Source of the DNA: Gammaproteobacteria bacterium
GTDB lineage: Bacteria; Pseudomonadota; Gammaproteobacteria; GRL18
Length of the DNA stretch: 11,555 nucleotides
Reading direction: 5' to 3'
NCBI GenBank assembly: GCA_013139395.1
Contig: WTAX01000444.1
Span: 1-11,555 of the forward strand
Notes under the pieces: model-generated
Databases searched by the model: none
Told to the model about the DNA's origin: nothing
The model's input: only the letters and a program-made list of their open reading frames with translations
Translations under genes and position numbers: made by a program
Part shown: one piece after another, positions 5,534 to 11,555 of the stretch
How the letters are laid out: each line of letters begins with the position of its first letter
Position numbering within the stretch: position 1 is the first letter of the stretch

Positions 5534-7747
5534 ATGCATTTACAAACAACAAAAAGTTTTCGTAATGTCGAACGACGTATTACCCTGGCGTTCGGTGCAC
5601 TGATTCTCCTGCTGATGATTATCGTCCTTTTTGCGGGTGGATTTTACCTTCAGGGAGTCATGGAACGAGAAGAAAATAAGCTTTCAACCTTATTGACACA
5701 GGTGTTAGCAAATTCTGTTAGTCGCATCAGTTTTTCAGGAAAATATCATGCACGATTATTGTTAGAGGAGCTTAAAGCAACACAACCTAAACTGGATTAT
5801 TTATTATTAGCAGAGTCCAATGGGCAGGTTCTGGCACATAGTGATCCGTTATTAAATGACACAACACTTTCCTCCAGTGCAATTGCAGTTATTCAAACAG
5901 TGATTAAAAATAATGGCAAGCATGTGCGCTATTTTTCCCATAATAACGAATCTATTCGAGAAGTAACCTTACCTTATCGTGGTGGCTTTAATAATACTAT
6001 TGTTGGCGCAATTCAAGTAGGCTTATCAACACAGAGCAGGCATCAGGCTGTAGCCAATGGAATTATTTATATTGCATTCGTAGTAGCAGGACTATTATTA
6101 ATTGGCGTGCTGATAACCTATCGCATCAGCACCTATTTTGGTAACCCAATCAAACAACTTGCCAGCGATATGGAAACAACTCTGCATGCTATCCCCGATA
6201 TTTTGTTCGAATTAGATGAAAATGGTCGTTATATCCAGGTATTAACTCACAATGAGAAATTACTTGCTCAGTCTAAAAATAAGCTGCTTAACCGTTATGT
6301 TGAAGAGATACTGCCGAATAAAGCAGCACAAACGGTACTCAGTGCTCTTAAAGAAGCAAAATTCAAAGGTGACTCTCATGGACACCAGATTTGTCTGCCA
6401 CTTTCTCAGGGTAATGCCTGGTTTGAATTATCCATAGCGAAAAAAGCCGGTTTAAAAGATGGAAAAAACCATTTTATTGTCTTATCACGAGAGATCTCGC
6501 AACGTAAACTGGTAGAACAGGAGATAATCACATTAAATTCACAACTGGAAGAACGAGTTGAACAACGCAGTGCTGAATTAAAAATTGCACTTGAAGAAGC
6601 GACACATGCGAATACCGCTAAATCTGAATTTCTTTCCAGTATGAGTCATGAACTACGTACTCCAATGAATGCCATTCTAGGTTTTGCACAACTTTTACAA
6701 TTAGATAAGACATTAAATAAGGCCCAAAAAACAAATACTCAGGAAATACTCAACGCAGGCACTCATCTGCTGACACTCATTAATGAAGTACTGGATCTCT
6801 CTAAAGTTGAATCCGGTCATATTGATCTCTCAATTGAAGCGGTAAATGTTTTTTCCGCCATTGAAGAGTGTATTGGTCTGGTTAGCCCCCTTGCTCAAAA
6901 GCGTGGCATTAGTATTATTAATCATAATAATGTTGATGGCGTAATGGTCAAAGCAGATAGTACACGATTCAAGCAATCGCTGCTGAACCTGCTTTCAAAT
7001 GCCATCAAATACAATCGAGAAGATGGTGAAATACAGATAACGTTTAAGACTGTAGACAAAAATCAATTATGCATCAGTATAATCGATAGCGGTTTGGGCA
7101 TACCACCTGAGCAGTTAACTGAACTCTTTAAACCATTTAATCGTTTTAATGCCGATAAAACGAATATTGAAGGAACTGGTATCGGATTAACCTTAAGTAA
7201 ACGTCTCATTGAACTGATGGGAGGATCATTAGAAGTAGAAAGCAACGTTGGCACAGGAAGTATCTTTTCAATTACGTTACCTATTGAGAAAAATATTTCC
7301 CCAGAAATAGAAGCAGAAAAACAACAAAATAACTCAGAACAGTTGCTACAAAAAAGTAACAACACTCAACATAAAATACTCTACATTGAAGATAATCCTG
7401 CCAATCTAAACTTAGTGGAACAAATTCTTGCCCATCGTGAACACATTCAGTTAATCACATCTGAAACACCTGAATCAGGGATTGAATTAGCAAAGACACA
7501 TAAGCCTGAATTAATTTTACTGGATATTAACCTGCCGGGCATGGATGGTTACCAGGTACTGAAGATATTTAAAGCTGATAAAAATCTGCAAAACATACCC
7601 GTTATAGCAGTTACTGCTAAGGCTATGCTGAGTGACATTGAACGTGGCAAAGCTGAGGGATTTATAGATTATGTGACCAAGCCACTGGATATTAAAGAAT
7701 TTCTTATAACAATTGACAAATACCTTAGCAGTAATGGCGATTCATAA
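5534..7747 (+). CDS. Hybrid sensor histidine kinase with PAS and receiver domains
   Basis: This 737-residue inner-membrane hybrid kinase has, in order: TM1 (about 18-38); a periplasmic domain of about 135 residues (39-175, probably Cache-like); TM2 (176-196); a short PIKQLASDM helix resembling only the first half of a HAMP; a PAS domain (about 213-322); a coiled coil (323-362); HisKA with phospho-acceptor His372 in SHELRTP; and HATPase with N-box Asn489, G1 DSGLGI (518-523), F-box FKPF (532-535) and G2 GTGIGL (547-552). A hydrophilic linker follows, then a receiver (613-733) with Glu619/Asp620, phospho-acceptor Asp664, Thr694 and Lys716. All catalytic residues are present. There is no HPt domain and no adjacent response regulator. 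It is co-transcribed with the binding protein, which it probably reads through its periplasmic domain. The ribosome binding site is weak. Confidence 0.93.
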   Translation: MHLQTTKSFRNVERRITLAFGALILLLMIIVLFAGGFYLQGVMEREENKLSTLLTQVLANSVSRISFSGKYHARLLLEELKATQPKLDYLLLAESNGQVLAHSDPLLNDTTLSSSAIAVIQTVIKNNGKHVRYFSHNNESIREVTLPYRGGFNNTIVGAIQVGLSTQSRHQAVANGIIYIAFVVAGLLLIGVLITYRISTYFGNPIKQLASDMETTLHAIPDILFELDENGRYIQVLTHNEKLLAQSKNKLLNRYVEEILPNKAAQTVLSALKEAKFKGDSHGHQICLPLSQGNAWFELSIAKKAGLKDGKNHFIVLSREISQRKLVEQEIITLNSQLEERVEQRSAELKIALEEATHANTAKSEFLSSMSHELRTPMNAILGFAQLLQLDKTLNKAQKTNTQEILNAGTHLLTLINEVLDLSKVESGHIDLSIEAVNVFSAIEECIGLVSPLAQKRGISIINHNNVDGVMVKADSTRFKQSLLNLLSNAIKYNREDGEIQITFKTVDKNQLCISIIDSGLGIPPEQLTELFKPFNRFNADKTNIEGTGIGLTLSKRLIELMGGSLEVESNVGTGSIFSITLPIEKNISPEIEAEKQQNNSEQLLQKSNNTQHKILYIEDNPANLNLVEQILAHREHIQLITSETPESGIELAKTHKPELILLDINLPGMDGYQVLKIFKADKNLQNIPVIAVTAKAMLSDIERGKAEGFIDYVTKPLDIKEFLITIDKYLSSNGDS

Positions 7748-7757
7748 ACAGCAGCAT

Positions 7758-8387
7758 CTATTTATCAACATGCACCAGATAATAAGCTAACTGACCAGCC
7801 TTTTTCTGTTTCACTACCTCCCAGTTTTTGGGCAGCTCAGGCAGGGCCGTTTTTTTCTCTATTTCAATATAAATACTGGCTTGATCGGATAAACAATCGG
7901 CTTTGTCCAGAAGCTGACAAAATGGTCCAACTAATTGTTTATTGAAAGGTGGGTCAAGAAAGACGATATCAAAAGTTTTCGATGGAGTAGAGCCTTCAGC
8001 TATTTGTAGTGAAGAGCCTTCAGCGCATTGTAGTAAAGAGCCTTCTATGCCCGCCAGATAGGCACGTGCATCCATTTTCAAAAGCTGCGCATTATCAGCA
8101 CCTAATAATTTGAGATTATTGCCTATCATGCGAATGGCTTGAGGATTTTTATCAATCATCACCACTTCGCCCGCATAGCGTGAGAGTGCTTCAAGGCCCA
8201 ATGCACCACTACCGGTAAACATATCCAGACAGCGTGCACCGACAATTTCATTTTGCAGCCAGTTAAATAAGGTTTCCCTTACCCGGTCCATTGTGGGACG
8301 CAGACCATCACCATCAGCAAAGCTGAGCTTTCGTCCACGCCATTGACCACCAATGATGCGTAATTGATTAGCCTTTGCTTTGGGCAC
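7758..8387 (-). CDS. rsmD: 16S rRNA (guanine-966 N2) methyltransferase
   Basis: RsmD methylates G966 of 16S rRNA during small-subunit assembly, using S-adenosylmethionine. The 209 residues show the family pattern: RIIGGQWRGRKL (10-21), RPTMDRVRETLFNWL (30-44), the SAM-binding DMFTGSGALGLEALSR (55-70), an acidic residue in VVMIDKNP (75-82), and the catalytic DPPF (145-148). The start is a GTG at 8387, because an in-frame stop lies shortly upstream and no ATG is near; no clear ribosome binding site is visible. It overlaps the end of the upstream peptidase gene by 20 bases. It is about 10 residues longer than the E. coli enzyme owing to an EGS-repeat insertion before DPPF. The gene converges on the kinase gene with 10 bases between stops, and no terminator is visible there. 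Confidence 0.93.
   Translation of the reverse strand: MPKAKANQLRIIGGQWRGRKLSFADGDGLRPTMDRVRETLFNWLQNEIVGARCLDMFTGSGALGLEALSRYAGEVVMIDKNPQAIRMIGNNLKLLGADNAQLLKMDARAYLAGIEGSLLQCAEGSSLQIAEGSTPSKTFDIVFLDPPFNKQLVGPFCQLLDKADCLSDQASIYIEIEKKTALPELPKNWEVVKQKKAGQLAYYLVHVDK
7990..8045. repeat. 24-bp tandem repeat inside rsmD
   Basis: Two full 24-bp units (7990-8013 and 8014-8037, identical at 20 of 24 positions) and a third partial unit of 8 bp (8038-8045) each begin GAGCCTTC. In RsmD they encode EGSLLQCA, EGSSLQIA and EGS (residues 115-133). The unit is a multiple of three, so the reading frame is kept. The insertion lies in the loop just before the catalytic strand with DPPF. Confidence 0.85.
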
Positions 8388-9870
8388 TATTTTTTTCGCT
8401 TGTTGGCACTATTTTTTCGCTCGTCTGCTCTTTATCAGCAGCAGCTTCAACTTCAGGGCCGACAATAATGGTTGCCATTTTCTTCGGGTGAACGCGACGT
8501 TTAAAGGCTGATTTAATTTGCTCTAAGGTCACTGCTTCAATTTTTGTATTATATTGATCCAGATAATTCAGAGGCAATTCATAGAAACCAATAACCGCCA
8601 GATTTTCGACAATATCTTTATTACTGGCCTGACGTAAAGGAAAGCTGCCGGTGATATTAAGTTTGGCATTTTTCAGTTCTTCTTCAGTCGGGCCATTTTC
8701 AATAAATTGATTGAGGTTTTCTTCAACCAGTTGAATGGCTTCTTCTGTTGAGCTTTTTTTGGTGGTAAAGCTGAACTGATACGGCCCCTGAGCATGCATA
8801 GGCACCAGATAACTGCCGATACTATAGGTCAGGCCTCTTTTGACACGCACTTCTTTCATCAGTCGGGCGCTAAAACCACTACCGCCAAGGATATGATTGC
8901 CGACATAGAGAGGATAAAGATCATCATCACCGCGTTTTAATACGGGTTGTCCCATCAATACCGTGGTTTGTGTCGATGGATGGTTTTCTCTGATGATAAT
9001 TTCATGATCATTTTGCTCAGCTGTGGGTAATTGAGCCACTTTTTCACCTGACGGCATAGCACTGGATATTTTTTCTGCATAGTCACGAGCCTGTGACTCA
9101 GTCAAATCACCCACAACGGCCAGGACAACATTTTTTGCGACATATAATTGTTTATAATAGGCCAGCAGATCACTTTGCTGAATCACTTTTAAACTCTCAC
9201 GACTACCGCCTGGAGGTGTGCCATAGGGGTGATTTTTATAGAGCGATTCATAGAAAAAACGTGAGGCTTTTTTAGAGGGTGTTTGATCTTCATAATCTAA
9301 TGAAACAATCATGCGGGCGATTTCCCGCTGTAATGCTTCATCAGGGAAGGTTGCATTGGCTAGTACATTGGTTAATAAAGATAATGCACCGTCGCGCTGT
9401 TTTTCATAGCTTAAGGTACGAATATTAACAACTGCCATATCCCGGTAACTGCCGTTACCATATTCAATACCCAGATTAGCAAACTGATCGGCAATCTGAT
9501 TCGCTGTTAAGGTCTTTGTACCCTCAAAAATCAAACCATTAGTTAACCTGGCCAGCCCTGCCAGCACCATACCGTCTTTGGATTTAAAGCTGCTGTCTCT
9601 TGCTGCGCCGGCATCAAAAATCAGTCTGAAATCAATCATTGGCAAACTGTCTGCCTGCTGATAGAGAACTTTCATACCGTTTTTGGTAAACCACTGGGTT
9701 ATTTTGCCCACCTTTAATGTGTCTTGAGATGCAGTCTGTTCTTTATCCGCTGGTTCACCGGCATTCACATGAGTAATACTCAATGCTGACATTAATAGTG
9801 CACTGACTAATAAATTCATGATATTTTTTTTACTTGTTTTTTTCATCATTTTTTTCGATATGGATTTCAT
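8368..9870 (-). CDS. M16 peptidase-like partner subunit without zinc site
   Basis: This 500-residue exported protein belongs to the M16B (processing-peptidase-like) family. A basic N-terminus and hydrophobic segment (17-36) form a signal peptide probably cut after HVNA (34-37). Where the active subunit has HVLEH, this one reads R108-L-T-N111-G112, so all three HxxEH residues are lost and it cannot bind zinc there. It keeps R345-G-L-T-Y349 in the second half, the Arg/Tyr pair that the inactive chain of two-chain M16B enzymes contributes to the substrate site. The ATG follows the stop of the catalytic gene by one base, with AGGTG seven bases before it, so expression is coupled. The tail (478-500) is low-complexity and carries a small duplication. 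Pairing as a heterodimer is inferred from the family. Confidence 0.9.
   Translation of the reverse strand: MKSISKKMMKKTSKKNIMNLLVSALLMSALSITHVNAGEPADKEQTASQDTLKVGKITQWFTKNGMKVLYQQADSLPMIDFRLIFDAGAARDSSFKSKDGMVLAGLARLTNGLIFEGTKTLTANQIADQFANLGIEYGNGSYRDMAVVNIRTLSYEKQRDGALSLLTNVLANATFPDEALQREIARMIVSLDYEDQTPSKKASRFFYESLYKNHPYGTPPGGSRESLKVIQQSDLLAYYKQLYVAKNVVLAVVGDLTESQARDYAEKISSAMPSGEKVAQLPTAEQNDHEIIIRENHPSTQTTVLMGQPVLKRGDDDLYPLYVGNHILGGSGFSARLMKEVRVKRGLTYSIGSYLVPMHAQGPYQFSFTTKKSSTEEAIQLVEENLNQFIENGPTEEELKNAKLNITGSFPLRQASNKDIVENLAVIGFYELPLNYLDQYNTKIEAVTLEQIKSAFKRRVHPKKMATIIVGPEVEAAADKEQTSEKIVPTSEKNSAQSKG
8383..8425. repeat. 22-bp tandem duplication at the M16/rsmD junction
   Basis: GGCACTATTTTTTTCGCTTGTT (8383-8404, seven T) is followed directly by GGCACTATTTTTTCGCTCGTC (8405-8425, six T). 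The copies differ by one T and two substitutions near the end. The rsmD start codon and the last codons of the peptidase gene lie in this duplication. Confidence 0.88.
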
Positions 9871-9871
9871 C

Positions 9872-11335
9872 TTATTTCACCTGTCCCAGCTCTTTTTTCT
9901 GATCTTTTGTTATGGGCTTAAGAGTGGCCACAGTTAATGTTTTCGGGGTAAAGTATTTTTTGGCAACCTGCTGTATCTGCTCTGCTGTCACGGCCTGAAT
10001 ATATTCAACATAGCGGCTTTCTTCCTGCCAGCCGATACCCACTGTTTCAGCAATACCTATTTTCATCCCCTGGTAAAACATAGAATCCTGTTCATAAACA
10101 GCAGATGAAATGACCTGTGCTTTCACCCGGTTTAATTCTGCTTCTGTCACTAAGTTGTTTTTTACTTCATCCAGCTCTTTTAATAATGCGACTTCAAGTT
10201 GTGCTGTTGTTGTCCCTTTTGCAGGAATGCCATCAAGTAAAAACAGTGCCTGGATTATGGCATCCATTGAATAACCTGCGCCTGCTGAGGTAGCAATTTT
10301 ACTGCCTTTAATCAAATTTTTGCTTAAACGTGCACTGTCACCGCCATCGAGTATCCCGGCAAGTAAATCCAGAGCGTAAGGCTCCCATTTGATTTCAGCA
10401 GTGTTAACAACCGGTACTTTATAACCCATGACAATATAGGGAAGTTTGGCTTCCAATGTCATTTCTATACGCTTAGTGCCTTTTTGCTCACGCTCTACTC
10501 TGGGTTTGAGTTTCTCAATTTTAAAGGGCTTTAATGGACCAAAATAATGTTCTGCCAGGGTAAAGACGGCATCTGGTTCGACATCACCAACCACCACCAG
10601 AGTGGCATTATTGGGTGCGTAATAGCGTTGATACCAGGCATTGAGATCTGCCACTGTCATATTTTTTAAATCATCCATCCAGCCAATGGTTGGATTGTGA
10701 TAGCCGCTATTGTCAAACGCAGTGGCATAGAACTGTTCATAAGTCAGTGATTGCGGCTTATCATCGGTACGCCAGCGACGTTCTTCCATAACCACCATGA
10801 TCTCTTTATCAAACTCATCTTTGGGCAATAATAAGCCGCGCATACGATCAGATTCCATCTCAAAGCTGACTTTTAAGCGGCTTTTTTCTAATTTTTGATA
10901 ATAAGCGGTGTAGTCTTTTGAGGTAAAAGCATTGTCTTCACCGCCATTGCGGGAGATGATTTTATTAAACTCACCTGTCGGATATTTTTCTGTGCCTTTA
11001 AACATCATGTGTTCCAGTACATGAGAAACGCCCGTGGTACCGCCGCTTTCATAGCTTGAACCCACTTTATACCAGACCTGAGATATAACGACTGGCGCAC
11101 GATGGTCAGGTTTAACAATGACTTTTAAACCATTTTCTAATGTTTTTTCACTGATCTGCGTAGTCTGCTCTGTTGCTGCAGACTCTTTTGCGATTACTGT
11201 CTGTGTCATTGAAAACAGCACTAAAGCACTAAGCACTGTTTTAAAAAATACGCTATGGAGACTAATGATGAAAAATCCTTTTTTTCTTTGATAAATTTTT
11301 TGTGAGTTCATATTCTTTGTTGTATTTGCCGTCAT
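9872..11335 (-). CDS. M16 zinc peptidase, catalytic subunit
   Basis: This 487-residue exported zinc peptidase of the M16B family has the inverted zinc motif HxxEH at His105-Val-Leu-Glu108-His109. The third ligand is probably Glu185, 76 residues on in KEIMVVMEER, with Glu178 as the accessory acidic residue. A signal peptide or anchor covers about 17-49, with a likely cut after VIA (47-49). The second half lacks the RGLTY motif that the neighbouring subunit has, so the two proteins look complementary. The frame start at 11335 and an inner ATG at 11311 (residue 9) are both possible; neither has a strong ribosome binding site. It is the first gene of an M16-M16-rsmD operon and diverges from ftsY. 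Substrates are not predictable. Confidence 0.92.
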   Translation of the reverse strand: MTANTTKNMNSQKIYQRKKGFFIISLHSVFFKTVLSALVLFSMTQTVIAKESAATEQTTQISEKTLENGLKVIVKPDHRAPVVISQVWYKVGSSYESGGTTGVSHVLEHMMFKGTEKYPTGEFNKIISRNGGEDNAFTSKDYTAYYQKLEKSRLKVSFEMESDRMRGLLLPKDEFDKEIMVVMEERRWRTDDKPQSLTYEQFYATAFDNSGYHNPTIGWMDDLKNMTVADLNAWYQRYYAPNNATLVVVGDVEPDAVFTLAEHYFGPLKPFKIEKLKPRVEREQKGTKRIEMTLEAKLPYIVMGYKVPVVNTAEIKWEPYALDLLAGILDGGDSARLSKNLIKGSKIATSAGAGYSMDAIIQALFLLDGIPAKGTTTAQLEVALLKELDEVKNNLVTEAELNRVKAQVISSAVYEQDSMFYQGMKIGIAETVGIGWQEESRYVEYIQAVTAEQIQQVAKKYFTPKTLTVATLKPITKDQKKELGQVK

Positions 11336-11405
11336 TTAGAGATTCTCGTCCTATTCCTTAGGGTGTTGTTAAAAGTATTGGTATACTGGCATAAAATCCA
11401 GGATA

Positions 11406-11433
11406 ATATTAAGCTATTTTATTTTAATGTCTA
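11406..11433 (-). promoter_or_regulatory. Candidate promoter of the M16-M16-rsmD operon
   Basis: On the minus strand TAGACA (11433-11428) and TAATAT (11411-11406) are 16 bases apart. The -35 matches consensus at five of six positions and the -10 at four of six. The position, about 70 bases before the M16 start in the 154-bp divergent gap, is reasonable. Confidence 0.35.
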
Positions 11434-11489
11434 TCACTTAGCTACCTAATTTAGCTATACGATAACTACAAGAAGCATCGCCTGATATC

Positions 11490-11555
11490 ATGTTTAGTTT
11501 TTTAAAGCGCAATAAAGAGACCAGCAAGAAGCAAAACAGTTCCCCTGATTTGCCC
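11490..11555 (+). CDS. ftsY: Signal recognition particle receptor FtsY, N-terminal fragment
   Basis: ATG at 11490 opens a frame to the end of the window: 22 codons beginning MFSFLKRNKE, followed by a Lys/Ser/Gln-rich hydrophilic stretch. This matches the usual start of gammaproteobacterial FtsY, where a short amphipathic membrane-contacting helix leads into a charged A domain. The GTPase (NG) domain would lie beyond the window. Position supports the call: ftsY next to a pair of M16 genes and rsmD is, as I recall, the arrangement in Pseudomonas. An AAGAAG lies rather far upstream as a possible ribosome binding site. The identification rests on a short piece plus context. Confidence 0.8.
   Translation, partial: MFSFLKRNKETSKKQNSSPDLP

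Noticed and set aside
7063..7365. Minus-strand frame of 100 codons inside the kinase gene
   Set aside because: It is antisense to the highly conserved ATPase domain and is explained by that gene's codon pattern.

Overview
The window is chromosomal DNA from a gammaproteobacterium with an AT-leaning genome (by eye roughly 40% GC). The evidence is gene content and order. Read along the minus strand, the conserved genes run: a divergent ftsY start, two M16 peptidase genes, rsmD, then coaD, a YfhL-type 2[4Fe-4S] ferredoxin gene and a gamma-glutamyltransferase gene. As I recall it, Pseudomonas aeruginosa has the same set of genes in its ftsY region. The genus cannot be fixed from the sequence.

Layout. 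Positions 1-593 hold no convincing gene. They carry a fully paired 32-bp hairpin (3-87), several weaker hairpins, and a strong plus-strand terminator with a GAAA tetraloop (495-525). Positions 594-2725 hold two minus-strand genes in tandem, ggt and then a small NTF2-like lipoprotein. Next come the ferredoxin gene with its own terminator, coaD, and an unrecognised four-helix membrane protein gene whose stop codon lies one base from the coaD start. Positions 4375-7747 are on the plus strand: a clear sigma70-like promoter with a 20-bp near-palindrome in its spacer, a periplasmic sugar-type binding protein, and a hybrid histidine kinase. Positions 7758-11335 are on the minus strand: rsmD and the two M16 genes, transcribed M16 (catalytic), M16 (zinc-less partner), rsmD. 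The window ends in the first 22 codons of ftsY.

How the genes fit together. The housekeeping genes cover coenzyme A synthesis (CoaD), 16S rRNA methylation (RsmD), an electron carrier, glutathione turnover (Ggt), a predicted two-subunit periplasmic peptidase and the SRP receptor (FtsY). The accessory part is the binding-protein and hybrid-kinase pair. It has no transporter and no separate response regulator next to it, so it looks like a LuxP/LuxQ- or TorT/TorS-like ligand-sensing pair of unknown ligand. It sits in the opposite orientation between rsmD and coaD.

The best candidates for something new are this sensory pair with its possible operator, the structured non-coding region at 1-525, and two small tandem duplications in or at the edge of rsmD. 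One of these duplications decides, by a single base in an A/T run, whether the upstream peptidase stops or would read through into RsmD.
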